Positions 48,269 to 57,148 of a stretch of DNA of 58,278 nt are shown here, one piece after another. Source of the stretch: an uncultured Pseudophaeobacter sp. (GTDB lineage: Bacteria > Pseudomonadota > Alphaproteobacteria > Rhodobacterales > Rhodobacteraceae); contig CAJQNB010000068.1 in NCBI GenBank assembly GCA_905479575.1, positions 1 to 58,278 of the forward strand, in the 5' to 3' direction. The position numbers and the translations under genes were made by a program. The notes under the pieces were generated by a model. That model saw nothing but the letters and a program-made list of their open reading frames with translations. It did not search any database and had not been told where the DNA came from. Every line of letters begins with the position of its first letter. Positions within the stretch are counted from its first letter, which is position 1.

Positions 48269-50671
48269 TTAGAACCGCGCCTGTAGGGTCAGATCGAAGC
48301 TTTGTTCCTGGTCAAAGTCTTCTTTCTTGAGCGCCTTGGAAAAGTTGAACCGCAGCGGACCAAGTCCCGTTGTCCAAAGCACCGAAAAGCCAACCACATG
48401 ACGGAAAGACCCGTCGCGACCGACGATGTTTGTGCTGCCGGAGGTATCAACATCGTTCAACCCCCAGAGGTTGCCAACGTCATAGAACAACGCCCCACGA
48501 AGCCCCAGCTCATCGGGCAGCCCCAGCGGAAATTCAGCATCAAATCGCGCTACAGCAAATATATTGCCGCCAAGGAAGTCATCATAAGTAGTGCCATCGG
48601 GCCGCGCAGAACGATCCCGTGGACCAATACCACCTGGTTCAAACCCCCGCATGATGGACGGGGAAAGAACATACCGATCCAAGGACCGGCTATTGTTGTT
48701 CCCCATCCAATGCAGAGCACCAGTTTCCAACGTCGCGCGCAGAGTTACCTCTTCGTTGAAGATCGTTTTTTGAGCCACAAATTTTGTGCTTGTCTTCAGG
48801 AACTCATTGTCACCACCAAGACCAGCATAATCCGCGCCGACTTCAAAAAGAAATCCTGCATTGGGGTCCAGACCATTCAACCGGCTATCATAGGTGTATT
48901 TCAGACCGAAAACGCTGCTGGAACGTTCCCCTTGGGCGATTTCATTTACAATTGTCGGCGCCGCAGACGGGTAAGTGCCGCCGATGTAGCTCCTATCAGC
49001 CCGCGCAATCATCTCGGCGGTATTCCAAGAGTAGCTCACCCGCAAAGCTGAGCTCTCGCTCAGCTTGAAGGAAAGCGCCGGGGACAGAAAAGCACGTTTG
49101 GTATCATACTCAGAGAAACTCGAGTCTGATTCAGAAAGCCCAAGGTCAAAACTGAAGCGTAGATCGCGGCCCAACAGATGCGGCTCAACAAACCCTAGAA
49201 CATATTCGTCCGCTTCAGTCGCTGTTGCAATAGCGAAGGAAAGACGCTGCCCACGGCCCAGGAAATTGTTTTCGCTTAACCCGAGCGAAATGCCAAAGCC
49301 ATCGTTTACCGAATAGGAGCCACCAAGGCTCAGCGAGCCGGTGGGCTGTTCGGCAACATTCACATCCAACACGACCTGGCTGGGTGAGCTACCCTCGCGC
49401 ACATCGACGTCCGATTCAGAGAAAAAACCAAGGGCGCGAATACGTTCCGCCGTGCGCCGGATCTCACGCGGGTTGAAGGGATCGCCCTCAACCGTGCGGA
49501 ATTTCTGGCGGATCACCCGGTCCAGCGTCGTTGTGTTGCCCTCGATATCGATACGCTCAACAAAAACACGAGGCCCACGGGTGAGAACATATTCGACATC
49601 AAGGGTCAGATCGCGATCATTGCGCGTCACCCGAGGTTCAATCCGCAGGAAATCGATGCCCAAGCGCAGGGCCAGGTTTTCCATGCGTTCGATCTCTGTT
49701 TCAACCACGGTCGGGGAATAGGTAATACCCGGTTTGGATTTGAGCACCCTGCGGAACACATCCGCGTCGGCTTCAGACACCTCGCTGGTGACCGTAATAT
49801 CGCCAAAGGAGAACTGCTGTCCCTCGGAGACATCAACCACCAAGAAGACCGCGTCACGCTCGCGGGTGACCTCGGCATTGGCGCTGTTGACCCGGAAATC
49901 GACATAGCCGCGGGACAGGTAAAAATCGCGCAGGATCTGTTTGTCAAAGTCGATACGGTCTTCGATCAAAGTGTCTTTGTTGATAAAGGCACGCAGGAAA
50001 CCAGCCTGTTTGGTTTCCAGAACCCGACGCAGCCTGCGGTCCGAATAGACCTGGTTGCCAAGAAAGGACACGCGTTCAACTTCGGTGGTGTCGCCTTCGG
50101 AGATTTCAAACACCAAATCAACACGGTTGTCGCTGCGGCGAATGATCCGTGGGGTTACCCGCGATGCCAGCCGCCCCTGCACGCCGTAGGCTTCAGCGAT
50201 GGCTGCCGCATCCTGTTCTGCGACGGCCGGATTAAACACCCGGCGCGGTGACGATTCGATAACTTCGGAGAGATTCTCATCTTTGATACGGCGATTGCCT
50301 TCAAAGTTGATTTTATTGATGGTCGGGAATTCTGTCACCTTGATGACCAGGGTGTTCCCTCTTGGAACCAGTTCGACGCTTTCAAACACACCACTGTCGA
50401 CGATGTTCTGATAGGCATCGTTCAGCTTGCCGGCAGAAACGGTCTTCCCCCGTTCGATGCCCGTATAGGCAACAATAGTTGAGGTTTGGATACGCTGGTT
50501 ACCCTCAACTTGCACTTGGTTGAACCGGTAGTTCTGTGCCTCGGCAAAATTGGGTGACAGCCCAAGCCCGAAGGTAACAGTTAAGGCGATCACAGATACG
50601 CCACGATACAAAATATTGGTACGCTTTACGCGCTTACCGCAGGATATGCCCACGTTCTTGCCCCAGACCAT
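48269..50671 (-). CDS. bamA: Outer membrane assembly factor BamA
   Basis: A protein of 800 residues. An N-terminal signal region is followed by five POTRA repeats (about residues 45-450) and a C-terminal 16-strand barrel whose last residue is phenylalanine (TLQARF). The substrate-loop regions contain RGFEPGGIGPRD (the VRGF-type motif, here MRGF). It inserts beta-barrel proteins into the outer membrane. The long N-terminus before the signal core (positions 1-20, basic) may indicate an internal start. A terminator upstream (50744-50770) suggests a separate promoter, followed by ompH. Confidence 0.96.
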   Translation of the reverse strand: MVWGKNVGISCGKRVKRTNILYRGVSVIALTVTFGLGLSPNFAEAQNYRFNQVQVEGNQRIQTSTIVAYTGIERGKTVSAGKLNDAYQNIVDSGVFESVELVPRGNTLVIKVTEFPTINKINFEGNRRIKDENLSEVIESSPRRVFNPAVAEQDAAAIAEAYGVQGRLASRVTPRIIRRSDNRVDLVFEISEGDTTEVERVSFLGNQVYSDRRLRRVLETKQAGFLRAFINKDTLIEDRIDFDKQILRDFYLSRGYVDFRVNSANAEVTRERDAVFLVVDVSEGQQFSFGDITVTSEVSEADADVFRRVLKSKPGITYSPTVVETEIERMENLALRLGIDFLRIEPRVTRNDRDLTLDVEYVLTRGPRVFVERIDIEGNTTTLDRVIRQKFRTVEGDPFNPREIRRTAERIRALGFFSESDVDVREGSSPSQVVLDVNVAEQPTGSLSLGGSYSVNDGFGISLGLSENNFLGRGQRLSFAIATATEADEYVLGFVEPHLLGRDLRFSFDLGLSESDSSFSEYDTKRAFLSPALSFKLSESSALRVSYSWNTAEMIARADRSYIGGTYPSAAPTIVNEIAQGERSSSVFGLKYTYDSRLNGLDPNAGFLFEVGADYAGLGGDNEFLKTSTKFVAQKTIFNEEVTLRATLETGALHWMGNNNSRSLDRYVLSPSIMRGFEPGGIGPRDRSARPDGTTYDDFLGGNIFAVARFDAEFPLGLPDELGLRGALFYDVGNLWGLNDVDTSGSTNIVGRDGSFRHVVGFSVLWTTGLGPLRFNFSKALKKEDFDQEQSFDLTLQARF

Positions 50672-50743
50672 CAGTATTTACCCGAAATTAATAGCAGCTT
50701 AACACTGTGCGTACCGGGTTTGTGAGCGGTTGTCAAAACCAAC

Positions 50744-50770
50744 AAAAAAACACGCGGGCAGGAACCCGCG
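50744..50770 (-). terminator. Intrinsic terminator between the small membrane protein gene and bamA
   Basis: Stem CGCGGG (50753-50758) with CCCGCG (50765-50770) is followed on the minus strand by TG and then TTTTTTT. Confidence 0.8.
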
Positions 50771-50807
50771 CGTCTACTTGAACTGTAAATTCAGACTTAT
50801 GAGGCGG

Positions 50808-50945
50808 TTACATAGACGCCAGCCAGCTTCCGAGGCAAAGCGACAGCACGATAAACGTTGCCGAAAGCGCTCGATCCCAATTCAGGCGCAACAAAAGAGC
50901 AAATCCGTTTTCAGTTTCAGCAGGTATCATCATCTGGCTTTGCAT
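50808..50945 (-). CDS. Small single-pass membrane protein (45 residues) between rseP and bamA
   Basis: A 45-residue frame starts with an ATG at 50945 behind a good GGGGGATAA ribosome binding site. Residues 25-45 (RALSATFIVLSLCLGSWLAS) are hydrophobic, preceded by a polar N-terminus. It lies between rseP and bamA, followed by a terminator. I do not recognise the family. A longer in-frame reading from 51011 lacks a better start. Confidence 0.6.
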   Translation of the reverse strand: MQSQMMIPAETENGFALLLRLNWDRALSATFIVLSLCLGSWLASM

Positions 50946-51188
50946 GACTTTATCCCCCAGGAAAGACGCAGGATCTGGCACCTTACAGAGCCCCTCTTTG
51001 GCCCCTGACATCAGGTGTTGTCCGCCAAATCTTGCGCGTTAATGCAGATTACCAAAGCCTTAACCGCAGAATGTGGCATGAGTTTGGCACATTCTGAATT
51101 CGCAAAGGGCGGCCCTCAGGCCACCCCACCATTGATATATGAAGATCCCAGACAGGCACCGGCAAAGAGTGTCAGCAGGGATACAGTA
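50946..51188. other. Spacer with dyad and CtrA-like site, upstream of the 45-residue gene
   Basis: It contains a CtrA-type half-site pair TTAC-N7-TTAA (51049-51063) and a perfect 9-bp inverted repeat CAGAATGTG/CACATTCTG (51067-51075 and 51088-51096). It may hold the promoter of the small membrane protein gene or the terminator of rseP. Confidence 0.45.
51049..51063. promoter_or_regulatory. CtrA-like box TTAC-N7-TTAA
   Basis: TTAC-CAAAGCC-TTAA matches the CtrA consensus with one mismatch. It is about 104 bp upstream of the 45-residue membrane protein gene, on the same transcript orientation. Confidence 0.35.
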
Positions 51189-52538
51189 TTAGCAGAAAAT
51201 GTCGTTACTCAGCGCAAAGACCATCAACGACAGGATCATGGCGATGCCCGCAGTCATGAGAATCTGCATTGCGCGATCGCTGGGCGGACGTCCAACCACC
51301 GCCTCATAGGCATAAAATACCAGATGGCCGCCATCCAGCGCCGGGATTGGAAACAGGTTCAACAGGCCAACAGCAGTCGACAGAACCGCGATAAAGCGAA
51401 TGAAGCTGGCCGTCCCCTGGCTCGCGGTGTCGCTGGACGCCTTGGCAATGCCAATCGGTCCCGACAGGTTACAGCTGCTGATTGCCCCGGTGATAATATG
51501 ACCAAGCCCGGAAATCGAAGAGCTGACAACCGTCCACACCTGCGCGACCCCACTTGAGAGTGCATGCCCAACTGTGGTCGGCTCGGTCTCATACTCGATC
51601 AGGTTGCCACCACTCACGCCAATCAGCCAGCGACTGGCGAAGCCGCCATCCGCTGTGGGCAGGTCCATTTGGCGCGGCGACAGGGACATCTGAATCGTTG
51701 TGCCATCGCGCAATATATCAAGCGAAAGCTCCGCCCCCTTGGTCTGTGCAACCTTGTCCACCAGCTGCCCAAAGGCAAAAACCGGATCCCCGTCCACTGC
51801 AGTGATAAAGTCGCCAGGTTGCAACCCCGCATCAGCAGCCGCGCTACGCGGCGACACAGAAGAAACATAGGCCGGGGCAAAATGGGTATCCGTAACCCGC
51901 AGTTTTGCACCATCGCGGCGCACCAAATATTCCAGGCTGGGCGTCACCGGCAGCGCGTCACGGAATTCCGTCCAGGCCATTGAATCACTTAGGGCTGGAA
52001 CCGGAAGACCGGCAACCTCCAACAGCTCATCCCCGGAGCGCAGGGTGTTTTCAACACCCGGAACAGGCACCAATGACCCAACGGTCAACGGGTCACGCAC
52101 CATGCCAAAATAGAGCGCAAGCGAAGCAAAGACGGCAATCGACATGACAAAGTTGAACACTGGCCCTGCCACAACCGTGGCAGCACGCGCCCAGAGCGGC
52201 GCGCCGTGCATGGTGCGCCGCAGCTGCACCGGATCTGCCGCCGCCGCTTCGATGACATCCGTGTCCTTGCCCGAGGCTGCATCCGCATCGCCCAGGAACT
52301 TTACATAGCCGCCAAACGGCAGGGCCGCGATCTGCCACTTGGTGCCGCGCTTGTCATGGCGGCTCCACAGCACCGGGCCAAACCCCAGCGAGAAAACCTC
52401 AGCATGGATACCGGACCAACGTCCGACAATGTAATGGCCGTATTCATGTACCGCCACGATCACCGAGAGCGCCACGACAAAACTGACAACCGTATAAACG
52501 AGCCCGCTAAGCTGCGGGAGAAGTGCGAGTAGGTCCAA
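51189..52538 (-). CDS. rseP: Site-2 protease RseP
   Basis: An intramembrane zinc metalloprotease of 449 residues. The first transmembrane helix holds the metal site HEYGH in VAVHEYGHYIVGRW. One or two PDZ domains follow (around 130-310, AGLQPGDFITAVDGDP), then the third ligand site NLFPIPALDGGHLV. It degrades anti-sigma factor stubs and signal peptides. The gap to dxr is 4 bp, so the operon is tight. Confidence 0.95.
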   Translation of the reverse strand: MDLLALLPQLSGLVYTVVSFVVALSVIVAVHEYGHYIVGRWSGIHAEVFSLGFGPVLWSRHDKRGTKWQIAALPFGGYVKFLGDADAASGKDTDVIEAAAADPVQLRRTMHGAPLWARAATVVAGPVFNFVMSIAVFASLALYFGMVRDPLTVGSLVPVPGVENTLRSGDELLEVAGLPVPALSDSMAWTEFRDALPVTPSLEYLVRRDGAKLRVTDTHFAPAYVSSVSPRSAAADAGLQPGDFITAVDGDPVFAFGQLVDKVAQTKGAELSLDILRDGTTIQMSLSPRQMDLPTADGGFASRWLIGVSGGNLIEYETEPTTVGHALSSGVAQVWTVVSSSISGLGHIITGAISSCNLSGPIGIAKASSDTASQGTASFIRFIAVLSTAVGLLNLFPIPALDGGHLVFYAYEAVVGRPPSDRAMQILMTAGIAMILSLMVFALSNDIFC

Positions 52539-52542
52539 AACT

Positions 52543-53715
52543 TTACCCTATGCTTTGAGCTGCAGCCACATCGGCTGCCTTGCGGGCGATGTGGTCAATC
52601 TGTGTGACGTTATCAAGGGTCATTGCGGACTCAATGAGGCCGCTTTGCGTCTCAATTTGATCCAGCACCCTGGCGGTGATCTCGGCCATATCGGTAAACC
52701 GGATGGCGCCGGCGATAAAATGGTCCAGCGCGCGTTCCTTGGCGGCATTGAACACAGCGCCCATCAACCCGCGTCGCTGCATGACATCACGCGCCTGCGC
52801 CAGCGCCGGATAGCGGGCAAGATCGGGCTGGTGAAAGTTGAGCTGGCCGATACTGGCCAGATCCAGCCGCGCAACAGGCAGGTCGCGCCGCTCGGGCCAG
52901 TGCAGAGCATAGCCAATGGCATGGCGCATATCTGGCGCCCCGAGATGGGCCATCAAGGCTCCATCGCGAAACCCAACCAGCGCATGCACCAGGGATTCAG
53001 GATGTACCAGCACCTCGATCTGATCTGGCTCCACCCCAAAATATTCACGGGTTTCAATGACTTCCAGCGCCTTATTGAACATAGACGCGCTGTCAATGGT
53101 GATCCGCTGGCCCATGTCCCAATTGGGATGCGACGAGGCCTGAGCCAGCGTTGCCTGTTGCAGGTCTGCCAAAGGCCAGTCGCGAAATGCGCCGCCAGAG
53201 GCCGTGATGACAATGCGCTCCACCGCAGAAATCTCTTCGCCCACCAACCCCTGAAACACCGCCGAATGTTCACTATCCACCGGCAGCAGGCGTGCGCCAT
53301 GCCGTTTGGCGGTGTCCAGCAGCAGCGCTCCGGCGCAGACTAGGGATTCCTTGTTGGCCAGCGCCAGCGTGGTGCCCTGTTCCAACGCCTTGAGCCCCGG
53401 CGCCAGACCCGCAACTCCAACGATGGCCGACATGATCCAGTCCGCGGGCCGCGTTGCCGCCTCAATCAGGGCCGCCTGCCCCGCTGCGGCCTCGACTTCG
53501 CTGCCAGCAAGCGCCGCGCGCAGGGCGGGGAGCTGGTCCTCAAAGGCGGTAACCGCAAGATCCGCACGCAGGTCGATGGCGTCGCGCGCCAACTGGGCAA
53601 TATTGCGCCCGCCGGTCAGCGCCACCACCTCATAGGCCTGTGGCGCGCGTTTGATGAGATCAATGGTGCTTTGCCCGATAGAGCCCGTGGCCCCAAAAAT
53701 TGAGATTTTCCGCAT
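52543..53715 (-). CDS. dxr: 1-deoxy-D-xylulose 5-phosphate reductoisomerase
   Basis: An enzyme of 390 residues that commits carbon to the MEP isoprenoid pathway. Seen: NADPH motif GATGSIGQSTIDLI near the N-terminus, ALANKESLV, the metal/substrate site LPVDSEHSAVFQ, TASGGAFRDWP, HPNWDMGQRITIDSASMFNKALEVIE and the EVLVHPESLVHALV segment. The length is normal. It is third after uppS and cdsA in the envelope block. Confidence 0.96.
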   Translation of the reverse strand: MRKISIFGATGSIGQSTIDLIKRAPQAYEVVALTGGRNIAQLARDAIDLRADLAVTAFEDQLPALRAALAGSEVEAAAGQAALIEAATRPADWIMSAIVGVAGLAPGLKALEQGTTLALANKESLVCAGALLLDTAKRHGARLLPVDSEHSAVFQGLVGEEISAVERIVITASGGAFRDWPLADLQQATLAQASSHPNWDMGQRITIDSASMFNKALEVIETREYFGVEPDQIEVLVHPESLVHALVGFRDGALMAHLGAPDMRHAIGYALHWPERRDLPVARLDLASIGQLNFHQPDLARYPALAQARDVMQRRGLMGAVFNAAKERALDHFIAGAIRFTDMAEITARVLDQIETQSGLIESAMTLDNVTQIDHIARKAADVAAAQSIG

Positions 53716-53731
53716 CTATTTCCCTCTCGGC

Positions 53732-54532
53732 CTATCCCAGAAAGGGGTAGAGAAGCAGGAACATGGCCGCAGCGCCCAGCATTCCATCAAAGCGATCAAG
53801 CAGGCCCCCGTGGCCCGGAATAAGCCCGCTGGAATCCTTGACGCCGGTCTGACGTTTCAAGGCGCTTTCGGCGACGTCTCCGGCCTGACTGGCCATCGCA
53901 ACCAGCACCGAGGCCAAAACCAAGGCAAAGCCCATGTCAAACACAGGCGCAGCCCCTAGGCCCACCAGTGCCGCGGCGACCCAGCCAGCCGAAGTCCCCG
54001 ACCAAGTCTTTTTCGGGCTGATACGCGGCCAGAATTTTGGCCCGCCAATTGTCTTGCCTGCAAAATACCCGGCAACATCCGTTGCAATCACCACCAGCGC
54101 CAGCCAGATCAACCAATCCGCGCCCAAAGAGATCCGCATCCAGATAAAGCTATAGCCCGCCAGAACAATCCAAAGCGCAAAGATCGCAAATCGCGCCTTT
54201 GCGACTTCAGCAACCTGCAACCAGCCCAGAACAACGGGCAGCAGCAAGAGCCCCGCCCCCAAGGCCGCAGGCAGAATTCCAGCAAGGAGCACCGCGCCAA
54301 AGCTCGCGCCCCCCAGCAGCAGCGCAGTGTCGGCCCGACGGGGGGCCAACATCTGGCTCAGCTCCCAAACCATGCCGCCACAGCAGGCTGCAATCACCAG
54401 GGTGAAAACCAGCCCCCCGGCCCAGATTGCCCCCAGAGCCACCACAACCATCACCAGCGCCGAGATGATCCGTGGTATCAGATCGCCCCAGCGACCGGTG
54501 CCGCCAGCGCCATTTGGAATGGGTGGTTTCAT
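53732..54532 (-). CDS. cdsA: Phosphatidate cytidylyltransferase
   Basis: A membrane enzyme of 266 residues that makes CDP-diacylglycerol. There are about eight hydrophobic helices, and the C-terminal CTP-transferase signature runs from SQAGDVAESALKRQTGVKD to HGGLLDRFDGML. The start overlaps the uppS stop by four bases (ATGA), so I chose the ATG at 54532 rather than a longer frame from 54580. Phospholipid and isoprenoid genes alternate here in the typical block. Confidence 0.94.
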   Translation of the reverse strand: MKPPIPNGAGGTGRWGDLIPRIISALVMVVVALGAIWAGGLVFTLVIAACCGGMVWELSQMLAPRRADTALLLGGASFGAVLLAGILPAALGAGLLLLPVVLGWLQVAEVAKARFAIFALWIVLAGYSFIWMRISLGADWLIWLALVVIATDVAGYFAGKTIGGPKFWPRISPKKTWSGTSAGWVAAALVGLGAAPVFDMGFALVLASVLVAMASQAGDVAESALKRQTGVKDSSGLIPGHGGLLDRFDGMLGAAAMFLLLYPFLG

Positions 54533-55287
54533 GAGGGAACCGCGCCAAACCGGCGATCCCGCGCGCCAAATTTGCGGCACAAACGCCCCAGTTCGTCGGC
54601 GGAGAAATCCGGCCAGAGCGTGTCAATAAATTCATATTCCGCATAGGCAGACTGCCACAGCAGGAAGTTGGAAATCCGCGCTTCGCCGCTGGTACGGATC
54701 ACCAGATCCGGGTCGGGTAAAACATGGGTGTCCAGATAGCGCGGCAGTGTTTCTTCGTTGACATCCTCAGGCAGCAGCCGCCCGTCCGCAACATCCTGCG
54801 CCAGCCGTTTGGTGGCGCGGGCGACTTCATCCCTGCCACCATAGTTCAGGGCGATGGTGAGGTGGATGCCGTCATTGGTCTCGGTTTCATGCTCCAGATC
54901 GTCCATCAGCTGCACCAGCTTGGCGTCCAGACGCAGACGATCACCAATGAACCGCACCCGCACGTTTTGCGCAGCGAGCGCCTTCATTTCTTTAGATATG
55001 TAGCGGCGAAACAGGCTCATCAATCCGGAAATCTCAACCTGGGTCCGCTTCCAGTTCTCAGTAGAGAAGGCAAAGATGGTGAGATATTTGACCCCAAAGC
55101 GCGGGCAGCATTCAACAATCTCGCGAACACGGCGTGCGCCCGCGTGATGACCAAACAGGCGGGGTCGCCCCCGTGCCTGCGCCCACCGGCCATTGCCATC
55201 CATGATAATTGCAACATGACGCGGGCCAGAGGATCTGTGTCCCTCTGACGCCGCGCTTTTCATACTCGTATTGGGATCACTGGGCAT
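54529..55287 (-). CDS. uppS: Isoprenyl transferase (undecaprenyl diphosphate synthase)
   Basis: An enzyme of 252 residues that makes the lipid carrier precursor for cell-wall synthesis. Seen: HVAIIMDGNGRWAQARG with catalytic aspartate, GHHAGARRVREIVE, IFAFSTENWKR, and the C-terminal RTSGEARISNFLLWQSAYAE. The gap to frr is 8 bp, which supports the operon frr-uppS-cdsA-dxr-rseP. Confidence 0.96.
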   Translation of the reverse strand: MPSDPNTSMKSAASEGHRSSGPRHVAIIMDGNGRWAQARGRPRLFGHHAGARRVREIVECCPRFGVKYLTIFAFSTENWKRTQVEISGLMSLFRRYISKEMKALAAQNVRVRFIGDRLRLDAKLVQLMDDLEHETETNDGIHLTIALNYGGRDEVARATKRLAQDVADGRLLPEDVNEETLPRYLDTHVLPDPDLVIRTSGEARISNFLLWQSAYAEYEFIDTLWPDFSADELGRLCRKFGARDRRFGAVPS

Positions 55288-55295
55288 GTAGCGGG

Positions 55296-55859
55296 TCAGA
55301 CCTGCATGATTTCTGCCTGCTTGTGCTCAAGCGCATCATCCACAGCTTTGATCATCGCATCGGTCAAATCCTGCACTTCGGATTCCCAGAATTTCTGGTC
55401 ATCCTCAGACAAGCCATCGGACTTGGCCTTTTTGATCTGGTCCATGCCATCACGGCGCACATTGCGGATGGAAACCCGGCAATGTTCAGCATATTGGCCG
55501 GCAACCTTGCCAAGCTCGCGGCGGCGTTCTTCGTTCAGCTCTGGGATCGGCAGCATGATGATGGTGCCGTTAAGCTGAGGGTTGATCCCCAGGCCAGAAT
55601 TGCGGATCGCTTTTTCCACCGGCCCCACCAGGCCCTTATCCCAGACGTTGATGGTCACCATGCGCGGCTCTGGTACGTTGACCGTGCCAACCTGGTTGAT
55701 CGGTGTCATTGAGCCATAGGCCTCGACCATGACCGGCTCCAGCATGGAGCCAGAGGCACGTCCGGTGCGCAAAGAGGCAAATTCGGTTTTCAGATTCGCC
55801 ATCGCGCCGTCCATACGGCGTTTCAGATCGTCGGTATCCAGTTCGAAATCGTCAGACAT
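55296..55859 (-). CDS. frr: Ribosome recycling factor
   Basis: A protein of 187 residues: three-helix bundle plus beta domain. Seen: [41 protein letters not shown] and [28 protein letters not shown]. With EF-G it splits terminated ribosomes. I chose the ATG at 55859 after GGGGAGAG; upstream in-frame residues to 55919 lack homology. Confidence 0.96.
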   Translation of the reverse strand: MSDDFELDTDDLKRRMDGAMANLKTEFASLRTGRASGSMLEPVMVEAYGSMTPINQVGTVNVPEPRMVTINVWDKGLVGPVEKAIRNSGLGINPQLNGTIIMLPIPELNEERRRELGKVAGQYAEHCRVSIRNVRRDGMDQIKKAKSDGLSEDDQKFWESEVQDLTDAMIKAVDDALEHKQAEIMQV

Positions 55860-55974
55860 CTCTTCTCTCCCCTGACTTGAGGCAGTCTTTGTTCCGCTCA
55901 TAAGCCATTGGTCCGTCAATGTATAGCGATCATGACATGGATTTCTGCACAGGCGCGCTTTGACATCACAGACC

Positions 55975-55990
55975 GCGCCCCTTGGGGCGC
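55975..55990. repeat. Palindrome GCGCCCC-TT-GGGGCGC
   Basis: A 7-bp perfect dyad with a two-base centre lies in the pyrH-frr spacer, 115 bp upstream of frr. Confidence 0.6.
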
Positions 55991-56010
55991 CATAGTGCCC
56001 TGAACGAAAT

Positions 56011-56038
56011 TACGCGTGATGGCAGGCCATCACGCGTA
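56011..56038. repeat. Perfect 13-bp palindrome in the pyrH-frr spacer
   Basis: TACGCGTGATGGC, then a two-base centre AG, then its exact complement GCCATCACGCGTA. It contains two MluI sites. It lies just after a minus-strand terminator and may be an operator or a stem in the frr leader. Confidence 0.7.
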
Positions 56039-56041
56039 GAT

Positions 56042-56061
56042 AAAAAAGGTCCGAGGGGACC
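56042..56061 (-). terminator. Intrinsic terminator after pyrH
   Basis: A 5-bp stem GGTCC (56048-56052) and GGACC (56057-56061) with loop GAGG is followed on the minus strand by TTTTTTA. It ends the pyrH transcript in the spacer. Confidence 0.7.
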
Positions 56062-56068
56062 ATGGCAC

Positions 56069-56095
56069 CACCGGGTTAGATCAATTTACCCGGTG
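56069..56095. other. Hairpin CACCGGGT / ACCCGGTG
   Basis: A perfect 8-bp stem (56069-56076 with 56088-56095) and an 11-nt loop, just upstream of the pyrH terminator on the minus strand. It may be an additional terminator stem or a stabilising element. Confidence 0.5.
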
Positions 56096-56184
56096 CTTAC
56101 ATTCTGTAAAGTATGCCTGCCCTTGATTTAGACAGCCAAGATGTCAGCGGCATGACAGCCCCGCAGGTTCCGTTCTGCCCTGAT

Positions 56185-56229
56185 CTGATTAAACCGGAGC
56201 TGATCAAACCGGAGCAGTTTAACCCGGAG
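56185..56229. repeat. Three tandem 15-bp repeats after pyrH
   Basis: Three consecutive 15-bp units, CTGATTAAACCGGAG, CTGATCAAACCGGAG and CAGTTTAACCCGGAG, start at 56185, 56200 and 56215, with a partial fourth. They lie 20 bp past the pyrH stop codon. Confidence 0.8.
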
Positions 56230-56248
56230 CAGCCTGTCGTGCCGCAGG

Positions 56249-56995
56249 CTAGTCCTGCACCTTGGTGTAGGTTCCTTCCCCTGCCAGAATGCCGCGAAAC
56301 CCGCCGGGCTCATCCAGAGAGAACACGATGATGGGCAGATTGTTGTCCCGCGCCAGGGCAATTGCCGAGGCATCCATCACCCCAAGGCGCTTGGCCAGAA
56401 CATCGTCAAAGCTCACGGCATCATACCGCTGGGCATCGGCGTGCTTTTCGGGATCCTTGTCATAGACGCCATCCACTTTGGTGCCTTTGAAGATCACTTC
56501 ACAGCCCATTTCATTGGCGCGCAGCGTGGCTGCCGTGTCGGTGGTGAAATAGGGGTTGCCGGTACCAGCGGCAAAGATGCAGACCCGCTTTTTCTCCAGG
56601 TGGCGCACCGCGCGGCGGCGAATATAGGGCTCACAGACCTGATCCATCGGGATGGCAGAGATCACCCGACAGAACACGCCGAGATCTTCCAGGGCGCTTT
56701 GCATGGCCAGGGCGTTCATCACCGTGGCCAGCATCCCCATATAGTCGGCTGTGGTGCGCTCCATACCCTGGGCGGCACCGGACAAGCCGCGGAAAATATT
56801 GCCGCCGCCAATCACCATGCAAATCTCGACACCCATGTCATGCACGGATTCAACCTCGCGCGCGATGCGCTGAACGGTGGGCGGGTGCAGGCCGAACCCC
56901 TGGTCGCCCATCAGCGCTTCACCCGAAATTTTCAGCATGACACGGTTATAGGTAGCGTCTGGAGCAGTATCCAGCGTTTCAAGATCAAGGGGCAT
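56249..56995 (-). CDS. pyrH: UMP kinase
   Basis: An amino-acid-kinase-fold enzyme of 248 residues that phosphorylates UMP to UDP and is regulated by GTP and UTP. Seen: [53 protein letters not shown] and [13 protein letters not shown]. The N-terminus ([18 protein letters not shown]) is typical. The gene is first in the block; between it and frr lies an unusual 389-bp spacer. Confidence 0.97.
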   Translation of the reverse strand: MPLDLETLDTAPDATYNRVMLKISGEALMGDQGFGLHPPTVQRIAREVESVHDMGVEICMVIGGGNIFRGLSGAAQGMERTTADYMGMLATVMNALAMQSALEDLGVFCRVISAIPMDQVCEPYIRRRAVRHLEKKRVCIFAAGTGNPYFTTDTAATLRANEMGCEVIFKGTKVDGVYDKDPEKHADAQRYDAVSFDDVLAKRLGVMDASAIALARDNNLPIIVFSLDEPGGFRGILAGEGTYTKVQD

Positions 56996-57148
56996 GTTGC
57001 GCTCCGGCAGATGAGGGGGTTAGTTTGCGCGGCAAAATGGAGCAAAATGCGACGGGTTTCAATGCGGGTAAACCGCTTTCCTTTCTGTTTCTGACCTGTT
57101 TCCCATCTGCCGCTGGCCCAAATTCGCAAACCTCTGGACGGACCTCTG

